A stretch of DNA of 64,000 nucleotides from Opitutaceae bacterium. GTDB lineage: Bacteria; Verrucomicrobiota; Verrucomicrobiia; Opitutales; Opitutaceae. Location: assembly GCA_030693515.1 (NCBI GenBank), contig JAUYAK010000019.1, positions 62,001-126,000 on the forward strand. The letters are read 5' to 3'. The notes under the pieces are model-generated. The model saw only the letters and a list, made by a program, of their open reading frames with translations, ran no database searches and had not been told where the DNA came from. The position numbers and the translations under genes were made by a program. The stretch's first letter is position 1. Every line of letters starts with the position of its first letter. Positions 52,379 through 62,400 of the stretch are shown here, piece by piece.

Positions 52379-55138
52379 ATGATCCTCTTCCCCACCTCGT
52401 CCTGGCGCGTCGCGTGCGCGCTCGCTGTCGTCGTCCTCGCCCCGGCCACCGCGATGGCCCAGGGTAAGCAAAAGCAGTCCGAGGCGCCGCCCGCCGCCAA
52501 GCAGGCGCCGCAGCCGACCATCGATCCGCCCCAGGCCTTCATCCCGCCGGGCATGTTCGCGGTGCCCGATGACCTTGAGGTCAAGCTCTGGGCCCGCACG
52601 CCGCTCTTCCGCAATCCGTCCAACATGGACATCGACGCCCAGGGCCGCATCTGGGTCGCCGAGGCCTACAACTACCGCCGCCACGCCGGCAAGGATCCCG
52701 AGGGCGACCGCATCATGATCCTCGAGGACACCGATGGCGACGGCGTCGCGGACAAGAGCAGCGTCTTCGTGCAGGAAAAGGCCCTGCTCGCCCCGCTCGG
52801 CATCTCGGTCATCGACAACAAAATCATCGTCGCCTGCGCGCCCGACCTGATCGTTTACACCGATGTGAACCGCGACGGAAAATTCGACCCGGCCGTGGAC
52901 AAGCGCGAAGTGCTCCTCACCGGCTTCGACGGCCGCAACCACGACCACTCGCTGCACTCCGTCACCTTCGGGCCCGACGGGAAATACTACTTCAACCACG
53001 GCAACGCCGGCGCCCTCTTCACCGACAAATCCGGCCGCACGTTCCGCAATGGCAGCTTCTACGATCCGGCGCGCAGCGGCGGCGGCATCCCCACAAACGA
53101 ACGCCGTCCGCCGGACTACTCCGGCGAGAAGAGCGACGACGGCCACGTCTATGCCGGCGGCACCGCGTTCCGCATGAATCCCGACGGCACGCAGGTCGAG
53201 CCCATCGGCTACAACTTCCGCAACAGCTACGAGCAGACGATCACCTCCTTCGGCGACGTCTTCCACAACGACAACGACGACCCGCCCGCCGCCCGCACCT
53301 CTTTCCTCCAGGAATACGGCAACCTCGGCTTCACCTCCCGCGACGGCAAGCGCACGTGGAACGCCGACCGCCGCCCCGGCCAGACCACTGCGGTCGCCGA
53401 GTGGCGGCAGGACGATCCCGGCGTGATTCCCGCCGGCGATGTCTATGGCAACGGCGCGCCCACCGGCATCGTGTTCTACGAGGGCGACGCCCTCGGCGCC
53501 AAATGGCGCGGCGCCCTGCTCAGCTGCGAGACCTCGCGCAACATCGTCTTCGGCTATTTCCCCAAGGCCGAAGGCGCCGGCTACAAGCTCGACCGCTTCG
53601 CGTTTCTCACGACCAACAAGGAGCAGGATCTCGCCGGCATCGATGGCATGCGCGGCAAGCTCCGTGCCGACGATTTCAAGACGTGGTTCCGCCCCTCCGA
53701 TGTCGCGGTCGGCCCCGATGGCGCCATCTACGTTGCCGATTGGTTTGATCCGCGCACGGGCGGCCACGCCGCGCTCGACAGCAGCTTCGCCGGCGCGATC
53801 TACCGCATTACGCCCAAGGGCAAAAAACTCACCACGCCCAAAATCGACCTGAACACCACCGCCGGCCAGATCGCCGCGCTCAAGAATCCCGCCGTCCACG
53901 TGCGCGCGCTCGGCTTCATGAAGCTCCGCGAGGCGGGCGCCGCCGCCATCCCCGCCGTCTCCGCGCTGCTGAAGGACGAGAATCCCTACGTGCGCGGCCG
54001 CGCCGTGTTTCTCCTCGCCCACCTCGGGCCCCAGGGCCTCGCCCAGACCGAGGCCCAGCTGAAGCATAGCGACGCGATGATGCGCATCGCCGCCTTCCGC
54101 GCCCTGCGCCGCGCCAACCACCGCGTGCTCACGCACGCCCAGGCACTCGTCAACGACTCTTCCGCCGCCGTCCGCCGTGAAGTCGCCATCGCGCTCCGCG
54201 ATGTGGGCCTCGACGGTGCCCGCGAACTCCTCCTCACCCTCGCCAAGGGTTACGACGGCAAGGACCGCGCCTATCTCGAAGCCTGGGGCACGGGCTGCAC
54301 CGGCAAGGAAAAGGAAATCTACGCCGCGCTCGCCAAACAGGCCCCCGGCGCTGACGCCGCCAAGTGGCCTGCCAGCTACGCCAACCTCATCTGGCGCCTC
54401 ACGCCCGTGGGTGCGGAGTCTGCCTTTGCCGCCCGCGCCTCCGCCGCCCTCGCTGAGCCCGAACGCCTCGCGGCCGTGACGGCGCTCGGTTTCATCCCCA
54501 CCAAGGCCTCCGCCTTCGCGCTCCTCGACCTCGCGCAGAAGACCACCGGCATGGTGAAAGCCCACTCCCTGTGGTGGCTCATGAATTACAAGGACCTCCG
54601 CTGGCCGGACGCCGGGATCGACGCGGAGCTCAAGACCCGCGGTCTCTACGATCCCGGCACCGTCTCGATTACGCCGAGCGTCGTCCCCGAGCCGCCCGCC
54701 ACCCAACTCCCCGCCTCCGCCGAGATCGCCAAGCTCAAGGGCGACGCCGCCAAAGGCGCCACCACCGCGCAGGCCTGCCTCCTCTGCCACCGTATCGGCG
54801 ACAAGGGCAACGACTACGGCCCCAGCCTCACCGGCTACGCCAAGGGCCAGACCACCGAGGTCGTGATCACCGCCATCACGAATCCCTCGGCCGACATCGC
54901 GCACGGCTTCGACGGCGTAAACGTCAAACTTAAGGAAGGCGGCGAGGTGCATGGCGTCGTGCTCAGCGCCGGAAATCCCCTCATCATCCAGTCGATGGGC
55001 GGTCTCACCCAGATGATTCCTCCCGCCAAAATCGCGAGCCGCCAGGCGCTCGGCCGCTCTCTCATGCTGAGCGCCGAACAGCTCGGCCTCACCGCGCAGG
55101 ACGTCGCCGACATCACCGCCTACCTGAAGACGCAGTGA
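52379..55138 (+). CDS. PVC-type membrane-bound dehydrogenase with HEAT repeats and cytochrome c
   Basis: A 919-residue exported protein with a signal peptide (VACALAVVVLAPATAMAQG). The propeller occupies about 60-480 (VKLWARTPLFRNPSNMDIDA, GRIWVAEAYNYRRH, DTDGDGVADKSSVFVQ, VGPDGAIYVADWFDP). HEAT-like repeats cover about 490-640. A cytochrome c carries C800-L-L-C-H804 and a probable axial Met in GRSLMLSAEQLG. Compared with the 20236 protein it belongs to a different subgroup (long insert with RNHDHSLHSVTFGPDG, no ThuA). The substrate is unknown. It ends 13 bases ahead of a strong hairpin. Confidence 0.88.
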   Translation: MILFPTSSWRVACALAVVVLAPATAMAQGKQKQSEAPPAAKQAPQPTIDPPQAFIPPGMFAVPDDLEVKLWARTPLFRNPSNMDIDAQGRIWVAEAYNYRRHAGKDPEGDRIMILEDTDGDGVADKSSVFVQEKALLAPLGISVIDNKIIVACAPDLIVYTDVNRDGKFDPAVDKREVLLTGFDGRNHDHSLHSVTFGPDGKYYFNHGNAGALFTDKSGRTFRNGSFYDPARSGGGIPTNERRPPDYSGEKSDDGHVYAGGTAFRMNPDGTQVEPIGYNFRNSYEQTITSFGDVFHNDNDDPPAARTSFLQEYGNLGFTSRDGKRTWNADRRPGQTTAVAEWRQDDPGVIPAGDVYGNGAPTGIVFYEGDALGAKWRGALLSCETSRNIVFGYFPKAEGAGYKLDRFAFLTTNKEQDLAGIDGMRGKLRADDFKTWFRPSDVAVGPDGAIYVADWFDPRTGGHAALDSSFAGAIYRITPKGKKLTTPKIDLNTTAGQIAALKNPAVHVRALGFMKLREAGAAAIPAVSALLKDENPYVRGRAVFLLAHLGPQGLAQTEAQLKHSDAMMRIAAFRALRRANHRVLTHAQALVNDSSAAVRREVAIALRDVGLDGARELLLTLAKGYDGKDRAYLEAWGTGCTGKEKEIYAALAKQAPGADAAKWPASYANLIWRLTPVGAESAFAARASAALAEPERLAAVTALGFIPTKASAFALLDLAQKTTGMVKAHSLWWLMNYKDLRWPDAGIDAELKTRGLYDPGTVSITPSVVPEPPATQLPASAEIAKLKGDAAKGATTAQACLLCHRIGDKGNDYGPSLTGYAKGQTTEVVITAITNPSADIAHGFDGVNVKLKEGGEVHGVVLSAGNPLIIQSMGGLTQMIPPAKIASRQALGRSLMLSAEQLGLTAQDVADITAYLKTQ

Positions 55139-55151
55139 GCCGCCCGTCGCA

Positions 55152-55176
55152 GCAGCGTGCCCGATAGGCACGCTGC
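55152..55176 (+). terminator. Hairpin after the PVC dehydrogenase gene
   Basis: Perfect 10-bp stem GCAGCGTGCC-CGATA-GGCACGCTGC starting 13 bases after the stop codon. No T-run follows, so termination would need help. Confidence 0.55.
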
Positions 55177-55197
55177 CAGCTCTGCGATGCAAACCGT

Positions 55198-55272
55198 GGT
55201 AGGGCGGCGACTCCGTTCGCCGCCTTTTTTCTGTGCGCGGACCAAGGCGCGGAGCGGAGTCCGCGCCCTACC
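55198..55272. repeat. Double-hairpin intergenic repeat
   Basis: Outer GGTAGGGC (55198-55205) and GCCCTACC (55265-55272) are inverted, with inner hairpins GGCGGCGA/TCGCCGCC-like and GGCGCGGA/TCCGCGCC. The outer ends are identical to those of the element at 26604-26671. Confidence 0.75.
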
Positions 55273-55304
55273 TCGCCTGCGAACGCGAGCCTTGCGCACC
55301 GCCC

Positions 55305-55679
55305 TCATGCCGCGCGGCGCTGATGGATCACGAGCGAGTTGCCGTCCGGGTCGGCGATGATGGCCATGCGGCACACGCCGGTGTCCATCGGCTCGATCAG
55401 GAAATTAGCTCCGGCCGTCCGCAGCGCCTCAATCGCGGCCTCGAAGCTTTCGACCTCCAGCGCGACCGCCGGGCCGTCGGCGGAAGGTTTCCACTTGTCC
55501 GCCGACATGTTCGAGATCGCGAGCGTCGCCGGCCCGACATCGTATTCGATCCAGTGCCGGCCCTCATGCTCAAACTGGGTCGTGACCTTGAGGTTGAGCA
55601 GACCCTCGTAGAAGCGGCGCGCGCGCGCGATGTCGGTGACTGGATAGCCGGTGAAGGCGATTTCTTTGATGCTGATCAT
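55305..55679 (-). CDS. VOC superfamily protein (glyoxalase/bleomycin-resistance fold)
   Basis: A 124-residue single-domain VOC protein with paired beta-alpha-beta-beta-beta modules. The first runs from IKEIAFTGYPVTDIARARRF YEGLL and the second from VALEVESFEAAIEALRTAGA to MAIIADPDGNSLVIHQR. Members act as small metal-dependent lyases, isomerases or antibiotic-binding proteins. No specific role can be assigned. It lies 59 bases downstream of the WYL regulator on the same strand, probably in one operon and under its control. Confidence 0.9.
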   Translation of the reverse strand: MISIKEIAFTGYPVTDIARARRFYEGLLNLKVTTQFEHEGRHWIEYDVGPATLAISNMSADKWKPSADGPAVALEVESFEAAIEALRTAGANFLIEPMDTGVCRMAIIADPDGNSLVIHQRRAA

Positions 55680-55738
55680 GGTGGTGCGGATGGGTTGAAA
55701 CGTGGCACCATCCTACCACCGCGTGTGACAGCGTGCTG

Positions 55739-56701
55739 TCAGGAGCGTCGCTCCCCATGTCGCGCCGCGACCTCTGCGGCTTCCGCGCGCACGAGTTCGC
55801 GCAGCCCCGCCGGCTCGATCGCCTCCGCGTCGCGGCCAAACGACAGAATCCAGCGCGCCAACCACTCGAGCGAGAAGGTATAGAGTGAAAACTCCGCGCC
55901 CCCGTCCCGCTGCTTCTCCTCGGCGAGCGTCGCGTAGCTCTCGTTCCGTGCGCGCTCCTGCGCGCGATCCGCAAACCATACTCGGGCCGGCATCGTTTCC
56001 GCCCGCGTCTTCTGCTCCTCGAGATGCCGCGTGAGCGAGAAGTCCGGCCGCGGCGGCGGCGTCTCCGTGAGCACCTCAAGCCGCACCATGCGATCGACGC
56101 GGAAGTGCCGCACGCCCGTGCGCAGCCGGCACCATGCCACGAGATACCACGCGCCGCCGTAGAAAATCACGCCGAGCGGCTCCACGTCGCGCCCGGTCTC
56201 CTCCGTGCGGCCGGCACCGCGGTAGGTGAGGCGCAGCACGCGCCGCTGCGCCACGCCGCGCTGCACTGCGAGCAGCCACGGCTGCGCCGCCGGATTCGTC
56301 CGCACGTCACCCCGCCGGCCGAGCACCACGGTCTGCCGCGCCAGCCGCTCCACATGCTCCTGTCGGTCGCGCGGCAACACGGCGCGCAGCTTGTCGAGCG
56401 CCGCATCGACCGGCGGGCCCAGCGATGCATCCGTGAATCGCCGCACCATCTCCGCGCCCACGTAGAGCGCCGCCACCTCGTCGGCGGTGAGCATCACGGG
56501 CGGAAGATGGTAGCCTTTGACGAGGCTGTAGCCCACGCCCGCCTCGCCCGCGATCGGCACGCCCGCCTCGCCCAGCGCCGCGATGTCGCGGTAAATCGTG
56601 CGCACGCTCACGCTGAAATGCCCCGCCATGTCCTCCGCGCGCACGAGCCTGCGCCCTTGCAGGTGCATCACCATCGCGACGAGCCGGTCCGTGCGGTTCA
56701 T
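55739..56701 (-). CDS. YafY/PafC-type transcriptional regulator with WYL domain
   Basis: A 320-residue regulator with an N-terminal helix-turn-helix of the HTH_11 type (RTDRLVAMVMHLQGRRLVRA, VSVRTIYRDIAALGEAGVPI). A WYL domain follows at about 140-220 (VLRLTYRGAGRTEETGRDVE, GVIFYGGAWYLVAWCRL, HFRVDRM), then a C-terminal WCX-like extension. WYL domains bind nucleic acid or small ligands and often control stress or DNA damage genes. It is divergent from tag (DNA repair) and upstream of the VOC gene. I chose ATG 56701. Confidence 0.93.
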   Translation of the reverse strand: MNRTDRLVAMVMHLQGRRLVRAEDMAGHFSVSVRTIYRDIAALGEAGVPIAGEAGVGYSLVKGYHLPPVMLTADEVAALYVGAEMVRRFTDASLGPPVDAALDKLRAVLPRDRQEHVERLARQTVVLGRRGDVRTNPAAQPWLLAVQRGVAQRRVLRLTYRGAGRTEETGRDVEPLGVIFYGGAWYLVAWCRLRTGVRHFRVDRMVRLEVLTETPPPRPDFSLTRHLEEQKTRAETMPARVWFADRAQERARNESYATLAEEKQRDGGAEFSLYTFSLEWLARWILSFGRDAEAIEPAGLRELVRAEAAEVAARHGERRS

Positions 56702-56761
56702 GCGGCCGACGCTATGCCCCGCGCTGTGCCGCTCCAGAAATTTTTCGCGTTGCCTGCCTTC

Positions 56762-56820
56762 TGTGGGAGCGAGCTTGTTCGCGACGATGGTGCGCAGTCG
56801 CGAGCAAGCTCGCTCCCACA
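56762..56820. repeat. GTGGGAGCGAGC palindromic repeat
   Basis: Arms 56762-56785 and 56797-56820 (TGTGGGAGCGAGCTTG core) match at 23 of 24 positions with an 11-base loop. It lies in the divergent gap between the WYL regulator and tag. The arm resembles a REP sequence well known from Pseudomonas and other genera. Confidence 0.85.
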
Positions 56821-56848
56821 ACTATCAGCCACAACTCTCGACGGCACC

Positions 56849-57439
56849 ATGCCCACGCTCGCTCTCCCCCGCGGCACCTGCCCCTGGCCCACCAATCCCC
56901 TCGATCTCGCCTACCACGATCACGAGTGGGGCGTGCCTCAGCACGACGACCGCGCGCTCTTCGAGCTGCTCATTCTCGAAGGCGCGCAGGCCGGTTTGAG
57001 CTGGGCCACCATCCTCGCCAAACGCGAAAACTACCGCCGCGCCTTCGACCACTTCGACCCTGCCAAGGTCGCGCGCTACGACGCCAAAAAAGTCGCCGCC
57101 CTCCTCGCCGATGCCGGCATCGTGCGCAACCGCCTCAAGATCGCCGCCGCCATCGGCAACGCCAAGGCCTTCCTCGCCGTGCAAAAGGAATTCGGCTCCT
57201 TCGACCGCTACCTGTGGGGTTTCGTGCCGGATCGCCGCCCCATCGTTAACCGCCGCCGCACCCGCGCCAGCGTGCCGACGCGCACGCCCGAGAGCGATGC
57301 CCTCTCCCAAGACCTCCTCGCCCGCGGCTTCAAATTCGTCGGCACGACGATCATCTACGCCTTCATGCAGGCCACCGGCCTGGTCAACGACCACTTCGTC
57401 ACCTGCCCGCGGCACCTTCTCTGCTCACGACTGAGATAA
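56849..57439 (+). CDS. tag: DNA-3-methyladenine glycosylase I
   Basis: A 196-residue base-excision repair enzyme removing 3-methyladenine. The zinc ligands and family residues are present: CPWP (Cys11), YHDHEWGVP near residue 22, and C-terminal NDHFVTCPRH with His and Cys. The catalytic acidic residue is in FELLILEGAQAGLSWATIL, and TTIIYAFMQATGLVNDH is a strong family block. I chose ATG 56849, where homology begins. A longer frame from 56024 is the shadow of the WYL gene. The divergent WYL regulator may respond to damage. Confidence 0.95.
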   Translation: MPTLALPRGTCPWPTNPLDLAYHDHEWGVPQHDDRALFELLILEGAQAGLSWATILAKRENYRRAFDHFDPAKVARYDAKKVAALLADAGIVRNRLKIAAAIGNAKAFLAVQKEFGSFDRYLWGFVPDRRPIVNRRRTRASVPTRTPESDALSQDLLARGFKFVGTTIIYAFMQATGLVNDHFVTCPRHLLCSRLR

Positions 57440-57470
57440 TTTTCGAATCCGGCGAATTAGCCCGAAATCA

Positions 57471-57908
57471 CTACTGATTTCGCCCTCGTTGGAAGGACTC
57501 AAGCCGCGCCACGTAGGGCCGCAAAATTGATTTCATCCAGACAAGATTTTTTTCAAGCGCGTGACGCATCGAGGGCGTCATCACCTTGTTTTTAGCCGTT
57601 GAACCGGAACGCCCACTGTCGCGGTTTTGGGATTCGTAGCGTCTAATATCGGCCTCCAAATCATTTCGGATCTTTCCAACGCCGACCGCCAGTGTGTCGA
57701 CGGTCAGAGCGTCGACCGCTTTTCGGTATTTCGCGAAACACTCGATGATGAGTGGATCACTTTTTTCGTTAACTTCACCTGTCGTGTGGCGTGGGAACGC
57801 GGTTTTGAGGACTTCCAATCTAGCCGCTTGATCGGTTGCCGCAAAACATGGGATCGCCAGAAGCACGAAATAAAATAGCGCTTTCACGACGCAGTGAATG
57901 CCGGCCAA
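57471..57908 (-). CDS. Small secreted protein, unknown, low GC
   Basis: A 145-residue protein I do not recognise. The N-terminus VVKALFYFVLLAIPCFAATD is a clear signal peptide, and a GTG at residue 8 is an alternative start. The mature part is charged and helical (RLEVLKTAFPRHTTGEV, ADIRRYESQNRDSG, MRHALEKNLVWMKSILRPY). Codon use is visibly more A/T-rich than in tag and the MFS gene on either side, as in the small secreted protein at 31415. It may be a recently gained or poorly conserved gene. Confidence 0.6.
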   Translation of the reverse strand: MAGIHCVVKALFYFVLLAIPCFAATDQAARLEVLKTAFPRHTTGEVNEKSDPLIIECFAKYRKAVDALTVDTLAVGVGKIRNDLEADIRRYESQNRDSGRSGSTAKNKVMTPSMRHALEKNLVWMKSILRPYVARLESFQRGRNQ

Positions 57909-57978
57909 GGCCAGTCGGTCAAGTGGACCACAACTAGCGACTTTTCTCCTTCATTTCGCTTGAGCGCCTGTTGCGCGA

Positions 57979-59295
57979 ATGTCGCACTCCGCCCGCCCTA
58001 TGTCGTCGCCGCAGCCTGCCCCCGTGCGCGAGGCCACCCACCTCCGCGAGCTCACTCCGCACCAGTGGAAATCCGGCATCGCCGCGTGGCTCGGCTGGAT
58101 GTTCGACGGCCTCGAGCTGCATCTCTACACGCTCGTCGCCGGGCCGCTCGTGATGCAGCTGCTGCACACGACTGACGCCGCGAATCCCGAGGTGAACGAG
58201 AAGAAGGCCTACATCCAGGCCGCGTTTCTCATCGGCTGGGCGCTCGGCGGCGCGTTCTTCGGCCGGCTCGGCGATCTGCTGGGGCGCAGCCGGGCGCTGA
58301 TGCTCACCATCCTCACCTATGCGCTCTGCACGGGCCTGTGCAGCTTTGCGCAGACGTGGTGGCAGCTGATGATCTTTCGCTTCATCGCGGCGCTCGGGAT
58401 CGGCGGCGAATGGGCCGTCGGAGCCTCGCTGCTCGCCGAGACGTGGCCCAAGGCCTGGCGGCCATGGATGGCCGCGGTGCTCCAGACGGGCGTAAATGTG
58501 GGCGTGCTTGCAGGGGCCGTCTTCGTGGGCCTGCTCATGGCCTACATGCCCGAGGGTTCGGAGCGCTGGGTCTTTCTCATCGGTGTCCTGCCCGCGTTGC
58601 TCGTCTTCTGGATTCGCAAACACGTGCCCGAGCCCGCGACCTGGCGGCAAGCCGGCGAGACGGTGGAGAAAAAGCCCGGCGCGATCGCCCTTTTCCAAGG
58701 CTCCGTGCGCTCGACGACGCTCCGCACCACCCTCGTCTGCGCGCTCGGACTCTCGGCCTGGTGGCTGTATCTTTTCTGGCAGACGCAGCATCTTCGCACC
58801 GTGCTCACCGCCGCGAAGATGCCCGCCGCTGAAGTGACGGGCTTCGTGTCCGCGGCTTTCTTCGCCTTCAACGCCGCCTCGGTCGTCGGCAACTTCGGCG
58901 CCGCGTGGCTCGCGCGGCGGCTCGGCAACCGCCGCGCCATTGTGCTGATGTTCGTGGGCCTCGGCGTTGCGATTTTCGGCGCGTATGTGGTGCCGCGGGA
59001 TTTCGGCGCGCTCGCGTGGGCGTGGCTGCCCGTCGGCGGATTCTTCGGCGGGGTGTTCGGCTTGTTCACGATGTATCTGCCGCCGCTGTTTCCCACGCTG
59101 CTGCGCACGACGGGCGCGGGCTTCTGCTACAACATCGGGCGCATCGCGGCGGCCGTAGCCTCCATCGTTTTCGGCCTGGTCGCTCCGGTGGGCGATTTCC
59201 GCCAGGCCCTCCTGTGGGTCAGCACCCTCGCCGCGGCCGCCGCGCTCGCGTCGTGGTGGCTGCCCGAGCGCACGCACGAGAACGAGGCGACGTGA
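57979..59295 (+). CDS. MFS transporter (sugar/organic acid-proton symporter type)
   Basis: A 438-residue inner-membrane carrier with 12 predicted helices. The motif-A loop between TM2 and TM3 is GRLGDLLGRSRALMLT. FRFIAALGIGGEWAVGASL matches the TM4-5 signature of sialate/SHS and metabolite-proton symporters. A second motif-A copy is AWLARRLGNRRAIVL. The start may be 57979 or the ATG at 58000. The substrate is unknown and no obvious catabolic partner lies beside it. Downstream is a perfect palindrome that could be its terminator or an operator for the next gene. Confidence 0.9.
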   Translation: MSHSARPMSSPQPAPVREATHLRELTPHQWKSGIAAWLGWMFDGLELHLYTLVAGPLVMQLLHTTDAANPEVNEKKAYIQAAFLIGWALGGAFFGRLGDLLGRSRALMLTILTYALCTGLCSFAQTWWQLMIFRFIAALGIGGEWAVGASLLAETWPKAWRPWMAAVLQTGVNVGVLAGAVFVGLLMAYMPEGSERWVFLIGVLPALLVFWIRKHVPEPATWRQAGETVEKKPGAIALFQGSVRSTTLRTTLVCALGLSAWWLYLFWQTQHLRTVLTAAKMPAAEVTGFVSAAFFAFNAASVVGNFGAAWLARRLGNRRAIVLMFVGLGVAIFGAYVVPRDFGALAWAWLPVGGFFGGVFGLFTMYLPPLFPTLLRTTGAGFCYNIGRIAAAVASIVFGLVAPVGDFRQALLWVSTLAAAAALASWWLPERTHENEAT

Positions 59296-59338
59296 TCCGC
59301 TCTGCTTTGCCCATAAGCGGTTCCCTGCCTTGTTACTC

Positions 59339-59372
59339 GCGCGTTAACTGACAATTTTGTCAGTTAACGCGC
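59339..59372. promoter_or_regulatory. Perfect 34-bp palindrome, operator or terminator
   Basis: Arms of 16 bases (GCGCGTTAACTGACAA and its exact complement) flank a 2-base centre, between the MFS stop (59295) and the CotH gene start (59422). The AT-rich core TTAACTGACAA-TT-TTGTCAGTTAA stands out in this GC-rich genome and looks like a dimeric regulator site. No T-run follows, which weakens the terminator reading. Confidence 0.6.
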
Positions 59373-59421
59373 CGAGACGAAGCTCGACGCGTATTTTTGC
59401 GCCTCTTGTAGTATTTCCCAC

Positions 59422-62400
59422 ATGGAGCGCACCACGCCTCAGTCCCGCCCGCAACTTGCGCCTCCTCGGGGGCTGCCCCGCGCGCCCGCGCTTGCACTGC
59501 TGCTGCTCGCCCTGCTCGCGCCCGCGCCGGCCCTCCGGGCGGAACCGGTGATCAGCGAATTCATGGCGAGCAACACCGCGACGCTCGCCGATCAGGATCA
59601 GGCGTTTTCCGACTGGATTGAAGTGCATAACCCCGACCCGACGGCGATCAGCCTCGGGGGCTGGTATCTCACCGATACAGCCACGAACAAGACCCGGTGG
59701 CAGTTTCCCGCCGTGGTGCTGCCCGCCGGCGGCTACCTCGTCGTGTTTGCTTCCAACAAGAACCGGCGCGTGGCGGGTGCGGAACTGCACACCAATTTCG
59801 CTCTGGCGGCCGAGGGCGAATACCTCGGCCTGATCAAGCCCGACGGCGTGACCGTCGTGTCCGAATACGCCCCCACCTTTCCACCGCAGAGCAACGACAT
59901 TTCCTACGGGCTTCTGCCGCTGCCTGGCGGCGGCACGACGCCCGCCTATTTCCCCAGCGCCAGCCCGGGTGCCGCCAACATCGCGGCCGGCGCCGTGTCG
60001 CTCGCCGCCACGGTGCGCTTCTCGCGCCCCGCCGGACCGTTTTCCACTCCGTTCCAGCTGACCCTTTCCGGAGCTGGTCCAAGCCAGCACATCCGTTTCG
60101 TGTCGGTGCCTCCGGGCCCGGCGGGCGCCATCGCAGTTGAGCCCACCGAAACCTCCCCCCGCTACGCCGGGCCGCTGACCATCTCCACCAACACGATTCT
60201 ACGCGCCGCGGTTTTTTCCGACGATTTGAAAACCCGCGGTCTCTCGGCCCCGGCCCAGTATTTCGCCCTCCAAGGCACCGGAGCGCGCGCGGTGACCGGC
60301 TTCGCCTCCAAGCTCCCCGTGCTCGTCATCGAGCAGCACGGCTACGGCGGCCTGAACCGCGAGGACCTCTCCCAGCCCGCCTGGCTCCACGGTTTTCCGG
60401 GCGTGGCGCCCGGCGGCGCTTCATTCGGCCCGGAGGCCGAGTTTGTGGCGCCCGTCGCCGTGACGGTGCGGGGTTCCTCCTCGGTCAATTTCCCCAAGAA
60501 AAACTACAACGTCGAAATCCTGAATGATCTGCGCCGGAAGACCGCGCGGCCGCTCTTCGGCTCGCGGCCGTTCGACGAATGGGCGCTCATTGGACCGTGG
60601 CTTTACGACCCCTCTCTCCTCCGCAACAGCTACGTCTATGCCCTGAGCAACCGCATCGGGCGCTGGGCGCCCCGGACCCAACCCGTCGAAGTTTTTCTAA
60701 ACACCGACGGCCTCCCGCTCGACACCTCCGCCTACGTGGGGGTTTACGCCCTGACCGACAAGATCGAGTTCCATCCCGATCGCGTGGCCGCCTCGCGCGT
60801 CTCGACCAGCGCCGCGACCGAGCCGGACATCACCGGCGGCTACCTGTTGAAGATCGATGAACCCGACGCCGACGAGTATGCGTGGACCCCCGAATACGGT
60901 CTGGACATCGACACCCTCTCATCGGTGGTCGTCGCCTCGCCCAAGGCGGATCGCCTCTCGAACGCGCAACGCGCCTACATCCGCGGCTACGTCCAGCAAT
61001 TGGAGAATGCCCTGCACGAGGATCGCGCCAGCGGCTGGCGGACCCGCAAACACCTCAACTACCTCGACCGCCCCTCGTGGATCGACCACCACATCCTGAA
61101 CACCTTCGCGGCCAATCCCGATGCGTTCGAGCGCAGCGCGTTCTTCTACAAGCCCCGCAACGGGAAACTAATCGCCGGCCCGGTCTGGGACTTCGATCGG
61201 GCGCTGGGATCGAGCGAGGACGAACGCTCGTTTCAGACCGACCTGTGGTCGGGCGAAGGCGCCGTGCAGCCGTGGCACTTCGGCTGGTGGGGCGTCATCG
61301 CGACCGATCCGGATTTCCGGCAGGAGTGGATCGACCGCTGGCAGTCACTGCGGCGCGACGCCTTTGCCGATGCGAATCTCACCGCCCTCGCCGATCAACT
61401 CGCCGCGGCCATCGGCCCCGAGGCCGCGGCCCGCGACGCCGTCCGTTGGGCGGATAACGTGAGTTCGTTTGGCGGCACGCATGCCGGCGAGATGGCCCAC
61501 ATCAGGAGCTGGCTCGTGCGCCGCGGCCGCTGGATCGACTCGCAGTTCGTGCCGCCGCCCGGCGTCACGGTGAGCGGCACTCAGCTCATCCTCTCCGCCC
61601 CGCCGGGCACGCAGATCGCCTACACTCTCGATGGTTCGGACCCCCGGGCGGAGCGCGGCGACATCGCGCCCAATGCCACGGTCGTCACGGGCTCCGCCAC
61701 CATCGCAGCTTCGGCCAATCTTCACGCCCGCAGCTACCGGGCCGCGGACCGAGATGCGTTTCCCGGCAGCCCGTGGAGTTCCGTCGTCGGCGGCGTTAAT
61801 TCCACGCCCCTCAGCCCCCCTTCACGGGTCATCAATCTCTCCAGCCGCGCCGTCGTCGGTCAGGGTGAGAACGCCTTGATCATGGGCGTCGTGGTCGCCG
61901 ACTCGCCGCGGAAGACCTATCTCTCCCGCGCCATTGGGCCCACGCTCGCCGCCTTTGGCACCCCGGGGACGGTGCCCGATCCGCAGCTGGCGGTCTTCGG
62001 CTCGGATGGCCGCGAACTCGCCCGCAACCATGGTTGGAGCCTCGGGCCCGACGCCGCGCGCGTCGCGCAATTGGCCCGAACCGTCGGCGCCTTCCCCCTC
62101 CCCGACGGCAGCGCCGATTCCGCCCTCGTGCTTGAGGTGGGCGCCGGCGCCTACAGCCTCCTCGGCACCACGCCGAGCGGCCGGCCTGGCATCGGGCTCG
62201 CCGAACTCTATGAGACCGATGCCACCGGCCGCACGGTGAATATCTCAACGCGCGCGCAAGTCGGCACGAATGACGACGTGCTCATCGGCGGGTTCGTCGT
62301 GGCGGGCGCGGCCCACAAGCGGATGCTGATCCGCGCCATCGGCCCCACGCTGCGCGCCTTCGGGGTGAACAACGCGCTCACCGATCCGGTGCTCACGGTC

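Noticed and set aside
52340-55192. Minus-strand open frame of 950 codons opposite the fourth PVC dehydrogenase
   Set aside because: Same GC-driven shadow. The plus strand carries the signal peptide, propeller motifs and CxxCH.
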